A DNA stretch of 64,000 bases from Bacillus sp. AFS055030 (GTDB lineage: Bacteria > Bacillota > Bacilli > Bacillales > Bacillaceae_G), in contig NZ_NUGT01000077.1 in NCBI RefSeq assembly GCF_002574545.1, positions 88,777 to 152,776 on the forward strand, given 5' to 3'. A program made the translations under genes and the position numbers. The notes under the pieces were generated by a model. That model was not told where the DNA came from. It saw only the letters and a program-made list of their open reading frames with translations, and did not search any database. Positions 18,626 through 29,571 of this stretch are shown piece by piece. Position 1 is the first letter of the stretch, and the number at the start of each line of letters is the position of its first letter.

Positions 18626-19450
18626 ATGCCTTTTTGTACTTTAAATAATGTTGACATAAAATATGAAATAATTGGAGAAGGAAAACCAATCGTTATGATT
18701 CATGGGTTTACTCCAGACTCTAGGTTAATGAAAGGTTGCATGGAACCGATTTTTACTAAGAAAGACGCCTATAAAAGGATTTACTTTGACCTCCCAGGTA
18801 TGGGTAAAACAAAGGGCGGAACGAGCATTAATACGACTGATGATATGCTTAATATCGTCTTAAAATTTATTGATGCAATCATACCGGATCAATCATTTTT
18901 ATTAGTTGGGGAATCTTACGGGGGATATTTAGCAAGAGGAATTATTGCTAAACGATCTGAAAAAGTCAAAGGTGCTGCATTTATTTGCCCGATGATTATT
19001 CCACAATTTGAGAAAAGGTCGTTACCAAGTCATAACGTAATAGTTGAAGATAAAACTTTTTTAAATCAATTAAATGAGATTGAAGAAACTGATTTTAGGT
19101 CAAATCATGTCATTTTAAATGAGAAAACTTGGGTTCGTTATAAGGATGAAATTGTAAGCGGATGTTCAATCGCTGATCAAGAATTTTTATCTAAAATTAA
19201 AAATAACTACGGATTTTCATTTGAAATAGATAAAATTAAGTTTAACGAACCTAGTCTATTTTTATTGGGATTACAAGATTCGGTCGTAGGATATAAAGAC
19301 GCATTTACTATTCTTGAAAATTTTCCAAGATCAACATTTGCAATTTTAGATAAAGCTGGCCATAATCTTCAAATAGAACAAGAAAATCTTTTCAACTCAC
19401 TGATTAATGAATGGTTAGATAGAGTAGAAGAAGGATGTACTTCTAATTGA
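18626..19450 (+). CDS. Alpha/beta hydrolase
   Basis: 274 residues. 'IVMIHGFTPDSRLM' is the oxyanion region, 'VGESYGGYLARG' the nucleophile elbow (Ser at about 98), 'LLGLQDSVVGY' holds the acid and 'DKAGHNLQIEQ' the catalytic His. Substrate unknown; the partner gene suggests ester or amide turnover. TTGGAGGTTAA precedes the ATG. Confidence 0.82.
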   Translation: MPFCTLNNVDIKYEIIGEGKPIVMIHGFTPDSRLMKGCMEPIFTKKDAYKRIYFDLPGMGKTKGGTSINTTDDMLNIVLKFIDAIIPDQSFLLVGESYGGYLARGIIAKRSEKVKGAAFICPMIIPQFEKRSLPSHNVIVEDKTFLNQLNEIEETDFRSNHVILNEKTWVRYKDEIVSGCSIADQEFLSKIKNNYGFSFEIDKIKFNEPSLFLLGLQDSVVGYKDAFTILENFPRSTFAILDKAGHNLQIEQENLFNSLINEWLDRVEEGCTSN

Positions 19451-19454
19451 TCTT

Positions 19455-19491
19455 AAAAAGAAGGGTTACTTTGCTAACTCTTCTTTTTATT
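19455..19491 (+). terminator. Terminator of the amidase-hydrolase pair
   Basis: Arms AAAAAGAAGGGTTA and TAACTCTTCTTTTT pair with one G-U, 6-base loop, T-rich tail. Confidence 0.8.
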
Positions 19492-19636
19492 TCGTTTCAC
19501 AACAAAAATTCCCAATAAGAATACAAAATATTCACTAAAAAAACATTTTTATAAAATAATGCTCATGTTTTGATTAGCTTTCAATAAAATGTCATAATAA
19601 CAAATGAGATATTGGTATTTGCAAGGAGGATTTTAA

Positions 19637-20707
19637 TTGACTAAAAATGATTTAGAACAACTTAGAATTGAAATAGACGAGATAAATCATCAAATATTTG
19701 AGTTATTAAATAAAAGAGGCGAAATCGCTAAGAAAATTGGGGTAGCAAAAATTGATCAAGGTGTTAAACGTTATGATCCGGTTAGGGAACGTAAGATGCT
19801 AGATCATATTGCTGAAATTAATGAAGGTCCTTTTAGTACGGCTACTCTTCAACATATTTTTAAAGAAATTTTTAAAAGTAGCTTAGAGCTTCAAGAAGAA
19901 GACGATAAAAAAGTTCTCCTTGTTTCAAGAAAAAGAAAATCAGAAAACACAGTCGTACATGTAAATGGTGTTAATATTGGTGATGGAAGCCCAATTATTA
20001 TTGCAGGTCCATGTGCAGTTGAAAGCTATGAACAAGTTGATTCTGTAGCGAAAGTGTTAAAGGAGCAAGGAGTAAAAATTATGCGTGGTGGTGCATTTAA
20101 ACCACGTACTTCTCCATATGACTTCCAAGGACTAGGTGAAGAAGGCTTAAAGATTTTAAAAGAAGTTGCCAAAAACCATGGCTTGGCAATTATTAGTGAA
20201 ATAGTAAGTCCAGAACATATTGAAATGGCACTAGATTATGTTGATATCATTCAAATCGGCGCAAGAAATATGCAGAACTTTGAATTACTAAAAGCAGCAG
20301 GTTCTGTTAATAAACCAATTTTATTAAAAAGAGGTTTAGCAGCGACAATCGAAGAATTCATTTATGCAGCTGAATACATTATGTCAGAAGGCAATCAAGA
20401 AATCATTTTATGTGAACGTGGCATAAGAACTTATGAAAAAGCTACGAGAAATACATTAGATATAACAGCTGTTCCAATTTTAAAACAAGAAACACATTTA
20501 CCAGTATTAGTGGATGTTACACATTCAACAGGTAGAAGAGACTTACTAATACCTGCAGCAAAAGCAGGGTTAGCAATTGGAGCGGATGGAATTATGGCAG
20601 AGGTTCATCCGGATCCAGCTACTGCTTTAAGTGACTCATCTCAGCAAATGAACTTTGATCAATTTGACCAATTTATGTCTGAAGTTAATTCGTTCATAAA
20701 TCGATAA
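19637..20707 (+). CDS. aroA: Chorismate mutase / DAHP synthase fusion
   Basis: 356 residues. An N-terminal AroQ-type chorismate mutase (about 1-90, '[29 protein letters not shown]') is fused to a type I-beta DAHP synthase ('[15 protein letters not shown]', '[17 protein letters not shown]', '[14 protein letters not shown]'). It starts the shikimate pathway from PEP and erythrose-4-phosphate; in B. subtilis the mutase domain acts as the allosteric sensor of prephenate. TTG start, placed by AAGGAGGA 7 bases upstream; no in-frame ATG fits. Named aroA (aroG) in Bacillus. Confidence 0.93.
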   Translation: MTKNDLEQLRIEIDEINHQIFELLNKRGEIAKKIGVAKIDQGVKRYDPVRERKMLDHIAEINEGPFSTATLQHIFKEIFKSSLELQEEDDKKVLLVSRKRKSENTVVHVNGVNIGDGSPIIIAGPCAVESYEQVDSVAKVLKEQGVKIMRGGAFKPRTSPYDFQGLGEEGLKILKEVAKNHGLAIISEIVSPEHIEMALDYVDIIQIGARNMQNFELLKAAGSVNKPILLKRGLAATIEEFIYAAEYIMSEGNQEIILCERGIRTYEKATRNTLDITAVPILKQETHLPVLVDVTHSTGRRDLLIPAAKAGLAIGADGIMAEVHPDPATALSDSSQQMNFDQFDQFMSEVNSFINR

Positions 20708-20714
20708 TCAACAT

Positions 20715-20752
20715 AAAAGCGCTGGCTGAACAAAATCAGTCGGCGCTTTTTG
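20715..20752 (+). terminator. Terminator of aroA
   Basis: Stem AAAAGCGCTGGCTGA/TCAGTCGGCGCTTTT with two G-U pairs and a T-run. GCGCT within it is part of the stem, not a cre site. Confidence 0.85.
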
Positions 20753-20966
20753 AATAATTTGTGAACATTTGTTTTAAATTAGCAATAGATAGTAATAAAC
20801 TACATATTTTTTACATTTTTTTCAAATAGGTGTATTGAACGAAGATTCGTTTCACTATAAGATAGAATGAAGCACTATTTTTGTGGAATATTACGTTTTA
20901 TGACTATTTTAACTAAATAAAAAACAAACTACATAATAGATAGAATAAAATAGAGGAGTGATGATA

Positions 20967-21965
20967 ATGACGGTTACGATTTATGATGTAGCACGTGAGG
21001 CAAACGTTTCCATGGCTACAGTTTCACGAGTAGTTAATGGTAATCCAAATGTTAAGCCAACTACACGAAAAAAAGTAAACGAAGCGATCAGCCGTTTAGG
21101 ATATAGACCAAATGCAGTAGCAAGAGGGCTAGCAAGTAAAAAAACAACTACAGTTGGAGTAATTATTCCAGACATTTCAAATACTTTTTATGCAGAATTA
21201 GCACGTGGTATTGAAGATATTGCTACAATGTATAAATATAATATTATTTTAAGTAACTCGGATGAGAATGTTGAGAAAGAAATTACTTTAATAAATAATA
21301 TGTTAGCAAAACAAGTTGACGGAATTTTATTTATTGGTGGGACAATTACGGATATTCATAAAGAAGAGTACGAAAAGGCTGGTGTTCCAATCGTATTAGC
21401 AACTACATACGATGAAGAAAATAAAATCCCTTCCGTAAATATCGATTATGCTCAGGCAGCATTTGATGCAGTAGATTATTTAATTAAAAAAGGCCATCAA
21501 AAGGTAGCATTCGTAAACGGTCCTACTGAAACGAATATTATCGGATTAAGTAAGTTAGAAGGATATAAACGAGCTTTACAAGAAAATGGAATTGAGTTCG
21601 ATGAAGAGTTAGTAACTTATGGTGATAATACATATGAATCTGGAAGTGAAGCTTTTGAAGCTTTCCATGAACGTAATATTATTCCTAGCGCTATTTTTGT
21701 AGCATCTGATGAAATGGCGATTGGTGTAATCCACAGTGCTCAAGACCATGGAATCTTAGTACCGAATAATCTTGAGGTTTTTGGATTTGATAATACAAGA
21801 TTGGCATTAATGGTGCGTCCAAAATTAACATCTGTTGCTCAACCAATGTATGATATTGGTGCAGTAGCAATGCGATTATTAACGAAGTATATGAATAAAG
21901 AGACAGTGGAAGACAATACAGTCATTCTTCCGCATCATCTTCAAATTAGACAATCAACAAAGTAA
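20967..21965 (+). CDS. ccpA: Catabolite control protein A
   Basis: 332 residues. HTH '[34 protein letters not shown]' and hinge '[25 protein letters not shown]' are essentially the B. subtilis CcpA sequence, as is '[16 protein letters not shown]' near the end. With HPr-Ser-P it binds cre sites and controls carbon genes; candidate targets in this window are the two sugar-island promoters and acsA. GTG and ATG codons at 20958 and 20961 overlap the GAGGAGTG site, so I start at the ATG at 20967. Confidence 0.96.
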   Translation: MTVTIYDVAREANVSMATVSRVVNGNPNVKPTTRKKVNEAISRLGYRPNAVARGLASKKTTTVGVIIPDISNTFYAELARGIEDIATMYKYNIILSNSDENVEKEITLINNMLAKQVDGILFIGGTITDIHKEEYEKAGVPIVLATTYDEENKIPSVNIDYAQAAFDAVDYLIKKGHQKVAFVNGPTETNIIGLSKLEGYKRALQENGIEFDEELVTYGDNTYESGSEAFEAFHERNIIPSAIFVASDEMAIGVIHSAQDHGILVPNNLEVFGFDNTRLALMVRPKLTSVAQPMYDIGAVAMRLLTKYMNKETVEDNTVILPHHLQIRQSTK

Positions 21966-21976
21966 ATGATCAAAGT

Positions 21977-22010
21977 AGCTTAGAATTTTAGTAATTCTAG
22001 GCTTTTTTGT
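21977..22010 (+). terminator. Terminator of ccpA
   Basis: AGCTTAGAATT/AATTCTAGGCT stem (one G-U), short loop, T-run. Confidence 0.8.
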
Positions 22011-22053
22011 TTTTATGCGGGAATTTTACTAATTAATCATCAAATATCTACAC

Positions 22054-22089
22054 AAAAAAATAGCCGTCCAGATAACCTCTAAAGACGGC
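22054..22089 (-). terminator. Terminator of acuABC
   Basis: On the minus strand a GCCGTC/GACGGC stem with a 15-base loop is followed by T7. Lies just past the acuC stop, facing the ccpA terminator. Confidence 0.7.
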
Positions 22090-22097
22090 GTGTAGTA

Positions 22098-23273
22098 TTA
22101 AATAAAAGGCTTCTTTTGTTGAATATGTAGTGGCTCAAGTGCGCGGTATAAGACTTGTTCATTGTATTCTTCTATTTCTCTTTTTCTTGGGATTGGCTTT
22201 ACGATTGACGGGTTGTCTGTCCAAGTTGTAGGTAACTTAACATTAGCAATTTTCTGCCATTTCTCTAGCCAGCTATCCGGTATTAGGTTTGAATTTGGTT
22301 GTTGATTTGTCATAGCTAGCCATACTTGTGACCAAGCTCTTGGTACTACTCTCCAGTAATCGTATCCTCCTCCAGCTACAGCAATCCATTTGCCATCGCA
22401 ATATTTATGAGCGATTTCGTGTGCAATTTTTGGGATTTCCTCAAATGTTTTCATTGTCGTACAAAGATGTGTTAAAGGATCATAACAATGCGAATCAGAG
22501 CCATTTTGGGTGAGGATGACATCTGGTTTGAAATATTGAGCTATATCGTTTATTGCTTTTTTATAGCTTAATAGAAATGATTCATCCTCGGTGAACGCAT
22601 CAATTGGAATATTAAATGAGTAGCCAAAACCTTTACCTTGTCCTCTTTCGGTTACAGCACCTGTCCCTGGAAATAGATATCTACCAGTTTCATGGATTGA
22701 GAGTGTACAAACAGTCGGATCATCATAAAATGCCCACTGTACTCCATCTCCATGGTGTGCGTCCGTATCTACATATAACACCTTTAAACCATACTTCTGT
22801 TGAATATATTTTATGGCGATTGCACAGTCATTATAAACACAAAAACCAGAGGCTTTTCGTTTAAAACCGTGATGTAGCCCACCACCTAAATTAAAAGCAT
22901 GATTTGATTTTCCTTCTAAAACGGCATCTACTGCTGTTAAGGTGCCACCGACAATTAAAGAACTGGCCTCGTGCATATTTTTAAAAATAGGTGTATCTTC
23001 CGTTCCAAGTCCAAATTGTTCAGCGATATTTGCACTAACTGGTTCACGACTTGCTTTTTTAACTTGTTCGATAAATTGTAAATCATGAAAAAGGAGTAGT
23101 TCCTCATCAGTTGCTAATCTTGGTGGAATAATATCAGTAACATTTAATAGATTACTAGCTTTTAATAGTTCATAAACTAATTGAGAGCGAATCGGATTAA
23201 ATGGATGCTTTTCGTTGAATTGATAGGCATGGTATTCTTCGCTATATACTAAGTATGCATCCTTTTTCATCAT
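22098..23273 (-). CDS. acuC: AcuC, histone-deacetylase-like protein deacetylase
   Basis: 391 residues, class I HDAC fold. Zn and catalytic motifs 'NLGGGLHHGFKRKASGFCVYNDCAIA', 'YVDTDAHHGDGVQ' and 'VAGGGYDYWRV' are all present. It removes the acetyl group AcuA puts on acetyl-CoA synthetase, restoring its activity. Two ATG codons in tandem (23273 and 23270); the first overlaps the acuB stop, so translation is coupled. In B. subtilis motP-motS lie between ccpA and acuC; here they are missing. Confidence 0.94.
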   Translation of the reverse strand: MMKKDAYLVYSEEYHAYQFNEKHPFNPIRSQLVYELLKASNLLNVTDIIPPRLATDEELLLFHDLQFIEQVKKASREPVSANIAEQFGLGTEDTPIFKNMHEASSLIVGGTLTAVDAVLEGKSNHAFNLGGGLHHGFKRKASGFCVYNDCAIAIKYIQQKYGLKVLYVDTDAHHGDGVQWAFYDDPTVCTLSIHETGRYLFPGTGAVTERGQGKGFGYSFNIPIDAFTEDESFLLSYKKAINDIAQYFKPDVILTQNGSDSHCYDPLTHLCTTMKTFEEIPKIAHEIAHKYCDGKWIAVAGGGYDYWRVVPRAWSQVWLAMTNQQPNSNLIPDSWLEKWQKIANVKLPTTWTDNPSIVKPIPRKREIEEYNEQVLYRALEPLHIQQKKPFI

Positions 23274-23911
23274 GATTCACTCGTTTCATTTGGCCAAAGA
23301 ATCTTATATCCTTCAGTTTTTAAAGTTTGAATGATCGTCAGTGGATTCATCGTTTGAATTCTAAATACAAGAACTTTTTGATCTACTTCTTTTGCAGGGT
23401 ATACAAGGACACTTACAATATTAATGTTTTCTTTTGAAAATACACTAACAACGTCACTTAAAATGCCTGGATGATCATGGACTAAGATTTCAATTTGGGA
23501 GCTAGGTTGATAAGCTCCTGTTAAAGTTACTAGAGTGTGCAATACATCAATTTCAGTCACAAGTCCTATTAATTTTCCGCTAGATACGACAGGTAAACAG
23601 CCTATTTTATATTGATAGAAATAAGTTGCAACTTCTTCAACAAAGTCAAGTGGACTGCAAGTTATGACATTCGTCGTCATAATTTTTTCAACAGGAACTT
23701 CAAGTACAGATGAAAATGCTTGTGGAAATAATGTTGAAGGTAAAGCGTCGCGTACATCTCGATCAGAAATGATTCCAACTACTTGATCATTTTCATTAAT
23801 GATTGGAATATGTCGAACATCACCCGCTCGAAAAATGGTTACTGCTTCACCAATTGTATTTTCTTTTTTAAAAGTAATGTTTGAACTGCGCATAATATCT
23901 TGAATAAGCAT
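23270..23911 (-). CDS. acuB: AcuB, CBS/ACT-domain protein
   Basis: 213 residues. Two CBS domains (about 1-60 'IMRSSNITFKKENTIGEAV...HIPIINENDQVVGIISDRDVRD' and 76-135 'IMTTNVITCSPLD...GCLPVVSSGKLIGLVTEIDVL') followed by an ACT-like domain ('IEILVHDHPGILSDVVSVFSKENINIVSV'). Needed for normal acetoin and acetate use in B. subtilis; exact biochemical role not settled. Middle gene of acuABC, overlapping acuC. Confidence 0.93.
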   Translation of the reverse strand: MLIQDIMRSSNITFKKENTIGEAVTIFRAGDVRHIPIINENDQVVGIISDRDVRDALPSTLFPQAFSSVLEVPVEKIMTTNVITCSPLDFVEEVATYFYQYKIGCLPVVSSGKLIGLVTEIDVLHTLVTLTGAYQPSSQIEILVHDHPGILSDVVSVFSKENINIVSVLVYPAKEVDQKVLVFRIQTMNPLTIIQTLKTEGYKILWPNETSES

Positions 23912-23946
23912 AATTTTGAATCCTACCTTTCGAGATTAAAGTTCAA

Positions 23947-24579
23947 TTAGTACATATATCTTTGTAAAAAGCGTAGTGCGTCAAATGCTTGAATTTGCTC
24001 ATTTGTAACTCGTTTTCCCATTCTTACCATTAAACAGTTTGCTGGGTGAGAACAGATTTCCGGATCATCCGTTGCAAATTGGATGAGTCCACCGGCATTC
24101 ATCATCTTTTCCATCATCTTTCGATATTCCCATACATTTAAACCAGTACCTTTCAAATCCCAATGCCAATAATACTCAGTTGTGATAATGATATAGTCTT
24201 CCATTGCATCATCAAGCATGGAGAGGATTAGCATGTTTTTAGCAACTGAAAATCCTCTGAACTCAGGTATCACTTCAATTGCGCCAAGCTCGATTAAATT
24301 TTCTAGCGTTGTTTTTGACCATCTTTCAAGTGGGTCTGGATATAAATAAGTTACGTAACCTACTATTGTTCGATCAAGTCTAGCAATAATAATTCTAGCT
24401 TCAGGTAGACTAGCAATTTCAACAATTGCTTTATGTTGTTGTGCTGGTGGTCTAAAAGATGTTAAGTTTTCATGAAATTGATATGTTTCAAGTAAGGCAG
24501 ATTCAACTGGTCCCTCTATAATTAATTCACCATGCACAGTTTGGATTGTTTTTGAAAAATATTTTTTTGGGTGATCCAA
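23947..24579 (-). CDS. acuA: AcuA, acetyl-CoA synthetase acetyltransferase
   Basis: 210 residues, GNAT fold with 'ELGAIEVIPEFRGFSVAKNMLILSML' as acetyl-CoA binding region. It acetylates the catalytic lysine of AcsA and thereby switches it off. Divergent from its target acsA with 181 bases between the starts, so the control region is shared. AAGGGAGTGAG precedes the ATG. Confidence 0.93.
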   Translation of the reverse strand: MDHPKKYFSKTIQTVHGELIIEGPVESALLETYQFHENLTSFRPPAQQHKAIVEIASLPEARIIIARLDRTIVGYVTYLYPDPLERWSKTTLENLIELGAIEVIPEFRGFSVAKNMLILSMLDDAMEDYIIITTEYYWHWDLKGTGLNVWEYRKMMEKMMNAGGLIQFATDDPEICSHPANCLMVRMGKRVTNEQIQAFDALRFLQRYMY

Positions 24580-24701
24580 TATTGCTCACTCCCTTTAGAA
24601 AACACCTTTTTTATTAATCATACTAAAAAATGCAAAAAAGACATACAGGAAAAAAAACAGTATGTGTCTAATACATATAAATGGTCAATTTATTAAAAAT
24701 A

Positions 24702-24730
24702 CTGAAAATTGAATCTTATCATTGTATAAT
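24702..24730 (+). promoter_or_regulatory. Promoter of acsA
   Basis: CTGAAA (24702-24707), 17-base spacer, perfect TATAAT (24725-24730), 30 bases before the acsA ATG. Confidence 0.6.
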
Positions 24731-24760
24731 GATAGTAGAGAAGATCAAGGAGGGATTTAT

Positions 24761-26479
24761 ATGAAGGTGGAAGCGCTTCCTGTAAAAAATGGACAATTTA
24801 ATTTAAAAAACTATGAGGAAACTTATAAAAATTTTAAGTGGGAAGATGTAGAAAAAGAGTTTTCTTGGTATACAACACAAAAGTATAATGTGGCTTTTGA
24901 AGCTATAGATCGTCATGCAAATTCTGATCGAAAAGATAAAGTTGCGTTGTACTACAAAGATGATAAGAGAAATGAAAAATATACGTTTGAAGAAATGAAA
25001 ATTAATTCAAATAAGGCTGCAAATGTTCTAAAACAATTTGGTGACGTTGAAAAAGGTGATCGAGTATTTATTTTCATGCCTCGTCAACCAGAATTGTATT
25101 TTGCGCTTTTAGGAGCTTTAAAATTAGGAGCTATTGTTGGACCTTTATTCGAGGCATTTATGGAAGGTGCTGTGAAGGATCGTTTAGAGGATAGTGAGGC
25201 AAAAGTATTAGTCACTACGCCAGCATTATTATCACGTGTTCCGGTTAATGATTTACCTGCATTAAAAACAATCTTCCTAATAGGTGATGACGTTGAGGAA
25301 GGCGGTAAGTTTGTAGATTTTAAAGCTCATTATAAAGAAGCGAAAACAGATTTTGAGATTACATGGTTAAATCGTCATGATGGTTTAATTTTACATTATA
25401 CTTCAGGGTCTACTGGAAAACCAAAAGGAGTTCTTCATGTTCAACAGGCGATGATCCAACACTATCAAACTGGTAAATGGGTGACAGATCTTCAAAAAGA
25501 TGATGTATATTGGTGTACAGCGGATCCAGGTTGGGTAACTGGTACTTCTTATGGTATTTTTGGACCTTGGTTAAATGGTGCTTCTAATGTGATATTAGGA
25601 GGTCGTTTCAGTCCTGATGCTTGGTATGAAACAATTCAAGAATTTGGTGTAACGGTTTGGTACAGTGCTCCGACTGCATTCCGTATGCTTATGGGTTCAG
25701 GAGAAGAGATCATTAAGAAGTATGATTTAAGTTCACTTCGACATATTTTAAGTGTTGGTGAGCCTTTAAATCCAGAGGTAGTTCGTTGGGGAGCAAAAGT
25801 ATTTAATTTAAGAATCCATGATAATTGGTGGATGACTGAAACAGGAGCTTCATTAATTTGTAACTATCCATGTATGCCAATTCGCCCAGGTTCAATGGGC
25901 AAACCATTCCCTGGAATCCAGGCAGCTATTGTTGATAATAACGGAAATGAAGTTGCTCCATATACGATGGGAAATTTAGCGATTAAAAAGGGTTGGCCAT
26001 CGATGATGCATACGATTTGGAATAATGAAGCAAAATTCCAATCATATTTCTTAAATGATGAATGGTATGTTTCAGGTGATTCAGCTTATATGGATGAGGA
26101 TGGATATTTCTGGTTCCAAGGTCGAGTAGACGATGTCATTATGACGTCAGGTGAGAGAGTAGGTCCATTTGAAGTAGAAAGTAAGCTTGTCGAGCATCCT
26201 GCGATTGCAGAAGCTGGTGTAATCGGTATACCAGATCCTGTAAGAGGTGAAATTATTAAAGCATTTGTTGCATTAAGAGACGGTTATGTTGCTTCAGATG
26301 AATTGAAGGAAGAAATCCGTAACTTTGTAAAACTAGGACTAGCAGCTCATGCAGCACCTAGACAAATCGAATTCCGTGATAAATTACCAAAAACTCGAAG
26401 CGGAAAAATTATGCGAAGAGTATTAAAAGCATGGGAGTTAGACCTTCCAACAGGTGATTTATCAACGATGGAAGATTAA
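24761..26479 (+). CDS. acsA: Acetyl-coenzyme A synthetase
   Basis: 572 residues. AMP-binding motifs 'LILHYTSGSTGKPKGVLH' (P-loop), 'HDNWWMTETG' and 'WYVSGDSAYMDEDGYFWFQGRVDDVI', and the C-terminal 'PKTRSGKIMRR' containing the acetylatable catalytic Lys. Makes acetyl-CoA from acetate via acetyl-AMP. CAAGGAGGG precedes the ATG. A cre-like sequence lies inside codons 3-7, the place where CcpA represses acsA in B. subtilis. Activity is reversibly controlled by AcuA/AcuC encoded divergently. Confidence 0.95.
   Translation: MKVEALPVKNGQFNLKNYEETYKNFKWEDVEKEFSWYTTQKYNVAFEAIDRHANSDRKDKVALYYKDDKRNEKYTFEEMKINSNKAANVLKQFGDVEKGDRVFIFMPRQPELYFALLGALKLGAIVGPLFEAFMEGAVKDRLEDSEAKVLVTTPALLSRVPVNDLPALKTIFLIGDDVEEGGKFVDFKAHYKEAKTDFEITWLNRHDGLILHYTSGSTGKPKGVLHVQQAMIQHYQTGKWVTDLQKDDVYWCTADPGWVTGTSYGIFGPWLNGASNVILGGRFSPDAWYETIQEFGVTVWYSAPTAFRMLMGSGEEIIKKYDLSSLRHILSVGEPLNPEVVRWGAKVFNLRIHDNWWMTETGASLICNYPCMPIRPGSMGKPFPGIQAAIVDNNGNEVAPYTMGNLAIKKGWPSMMHTIWNNEAKFQSYFLNDEWYVSGDSAYMDEDGYFWFQGRVDDVIMTSGERVGPFEVESKLVEHPAIAEAGVIGIPDPVRGEIIKAFVALRDGYVASDELKEEIRNFVKLGLAAHAAPRQIEFRDKLPKTRSGKIMRRVLKAWELDLPTGDLSTMED
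24768..24781 (+). promoter_or_regulatory. cre-like operator inside the acsA 5' coding region
   Basis: TGGAAGCGCTTCCT; one departure (last base) from TGNAANCGNWNNCA and a perfect 12-base palindrome GGAAGCGCTTCC at its core. Located about 30-40 bases after the expected transcription start, a roadblock position. Confidence 0.7.
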
Positions 26480-26486
26480 TATTAAC

Positions 26487-26526
26487 AAAAAACCATTGGA
26501 AAAAGTTCCAATGGTTTTTTGTTTTT
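26487..26526. terminator. Bidirectional terminator between acsA and the TPM-domain gene
   Basis: Perfect 15-bp stem AAAAAACCATTGGAA/TTCCAATGGTTTTTT with a 4-base loop; T-runs on both strands serve the convergent genes. Confidence 0.88.
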
Positions 26527-27252
26527 CTAAAATTTTCGATCGGAGCCGCCGCCGCCAGAGCTTCCCCCACCGCCACCTCTTGGGCCACCACCGCCCGAGG
26601 AGTTTAATAGTGCAGGTAATAAATTCAAAATGAAATAAGTAAGTACACCATTGAAGAACATCATATCAATGATGATGATCCCAATCACAATCGCTATGAT
26701 GATGAATACTTTTAAATTGTCCCATAAATGACTTGTTTTAGAATGACTGGTTTGTTCAGAGCCATTTAAAATAACATTATAAAGTGATTTATAGGTGTTT
26801 GTTATTGCAAGGGATTCTTCACCTTTTTTCAAATATGGGATCGCACTTTGGTCCAGAATGTTACCAGATCTAATATCTGTTACAACCCCTTCTAAACCGT
26901 ATCCTACTTCGATTCTTATTTGTCTGTCTTTTTTAGCATATAACAAAAGAACACCATTATTTTTCTCTTTATTACCTAAGCCATATTTTCGAAATGCTGT
27001 ATTAGCATATTCTTTAATATCATTTCCTTCCAAACTTGGGATTGTTAATACCGCAAGTTGAGCAGTCGTAGTGTCTTCCAATTTTCTACCTAATTGAATT
27101 AGCGTTTGCGTATCTTCTCTGTTAAGAACATTTGCATAATCTTGTACATAAATGTCTCCTACTTGAGAAGGTATTTTAATTTCGGCATTTGCTCCAGTAG
27201 CAAATGAAAAAAGAAATCCTATTAGGAATATCGATGAGAGAAATTTTCTCAT
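26527..27252 (-). CDS. TPM-domain membrane protein (YgcG-like)
   Basis: 241 residues. N-terminal signal peptide (about 1-23, ending 'ATGANAEI'), extracytoplasmic TPM domain (about 30-150, 'VQDYANVLNREDTQTLIQLGRKLEDTTTAQLAVLTIPSL'), a membrane segment (about 175-200), another hydrophobic stretch, and a C-terminal Gly/Ser-rich tail with RGGGGG and SGGGGS runs. TPM proteins have been proposed as phosphatases or PSII-repair-like factors; bacterial role unclear. Overlaps the LemA gene by 4 bases, the common LemA-TPM pairing. Confidence 0.82.
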   Translation of the reverse strand: MRKFLSSIFLIGFLFSFATGANAEIKIPSQVGDIYVQDYANVLNREDTQTLIQLGRKLEDTTTAQLAVLTIPSLEGNDIKEYANTAFRKYGLGNKEKNNGVLLLYAKKDRQIRIEVGYGLEGVVTDIRSGNILDQSAIPYLKKGEESLAITNTYKSLYNVILNGSEQTSHSKTSHLWDNLKVFIIIAIVIGIIIIDMMFFNGVLTYFILNLLPALLNSSGGGGPRGGGGGSSGGGGSDRKF

Positions 27253-27833
27253 TTATTACCATCGCCACTAAAGTCAACCTCAGGTGTAGCTTGATCTTTT
27301 TCAGATACTTCAAAGTAATCTTTCTTCTCGAATCCAAAAGGTCCCGCTACTAGTACACCCGGGAATTTTTTGATTTTTTGATTATAAACAGTTACTGCAT
27401 CATTATAATCTTTACGAGCAATCGCAAGTCGATTTTCAGTTCCTTCTAGGCTATCCATTAATGCTTGGAAATTTTGATTTGATTTTAAATCAGGATAGTT
27501 TTCTACGACAACTAAAAGACGGCTTAGCGCTCCAGATAATTCTGCATCGGCTTTACTTTTATCAGCAGTCGTTTGAGCACCAGCTAATTTTGCTCGTGCA
27601 TCTGTTACTGAAGCAATCACATCTTTCTCTTGTGTAGCATATCCTTTTACTGTATTTACTAAGTTTGGTATTAAATCTGAACGACGCTTTAGTTGGTTAT
27701 CAACTTGAGACATTTTATTTGTGACATTTTCTTCTTGAGTTACAAAGCTATTATAGCTTCCGACACCCATAAAGATTAGAACGACTACAATAGTTAAAGC
27801 AATCCATATTCCTTTATTCTTCAAGAAAAACAC
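27249..27833 (-). CDS. lemA: LemA family protein
   Basis: 194 residues. One N-terminal membrane anchor (about 8-28), then the helical LemA domain: 'YNSFVTQEENVTNKMSQVDNQLKRRSDLIPNLVNTVKGYATQEKDV' and 'FPGVLVAGPFGFEKKDYFEV'. Function undefined; often encoded with a TPM protein as here. CATTTCC/GGAAATG plus a GGAGTG site precede the ATG. Confidence 0.88.
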   Translation of the reverse strand: MFFLKNKGIWIALTIVVVLIFMGVGSYNSFVTQEENVTNKMSQVDNQLKRRSDLIPNLVNTVKGYATQEKDVIASVTDARAKLAGAQTTADKSKADAELSGALSRLLVVVENYPDLKSNQNFQALMDSLEGTENRLAIARKDYNDAVTVYNQKIKKFPGVLVAGPFGFEKKDYFEVSEKDQATPEVDFSGDGNK

Positions 27834-27961
27834 TCCATTTCCAAAATATGTATTTTTAAGATGTTAGTATTAATATTTAACCATATTATTTGATATAAAT
27901 CATTTATATTCAAATATTGAATGATAATTTAAATAAATTTAATAAAAGTTTAATTATCTAT

Positions 27962-27991
27962 TTGACTTAATCGTTTTATTTATGATATAAA
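27962..27991 (+). promoter_or_regulatory. Promoter of the tyrS T-box transcript
   Basis: TTGACT (27962-27967) and TATAAA (27986-27991) with a TG one base upstream of the -10 (extended -10), 18-base spacer. Transcription would begin about 28000, right before the T-box. Confidence 0.65.
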
Positions 27992-28009
27992 TGTTTCATA
28001 ACATTTTAA

Positions 28010-28266
28010 TAGTGAGCGTTGAAAGGCTTAGTAGTGTGAATGGTATTGGATCAGAGAGCTAATGGTTGGTGAGAATTAGCACAGTCATTGACATGAATTA
28101 CACCCTGGAGCATTCTTTTTCGAAATTTGTTTAGTGCAAATTAGGATTAGAACGGTTAACAACCGTTAATTGTAAGAGAGGTAGTTAGTTTTATTAACTA
28201 CAACTAGGGTGGTACCGCGATTATAATTATTCGTCCCTACTGTTTAACAGTAGGGACTTTTTGTTT
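28010..28266 (+). promoter_or_regulatory. Tyrosine T-box riboswitch of tyrS
   Basis: Classic T-box landmarks in order: GTGAGCG start, AGAGAGC and GGTTGGTGAGA of Stem I, specifier TAC at 28099-28101 (in GAATTACAC), antiterminator AGGGTGGTACCGCG (28206-28219) and a strong terminator GTCCCTACTGT/ACAGTAGGGAC plus T-run (28233-28266). TAC is the tyrosine codon, in line with the downstream gene. Uncharged tRNA-Tyr would pair with both sites and allow tyrS expression. Confidence 0.93.
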
Positions 28267-28277
28267 TGTTTAAATGA

Positions 28278-29565
<1,288 letters not shown>

Positions 29566-29571
29566 ATCGAA

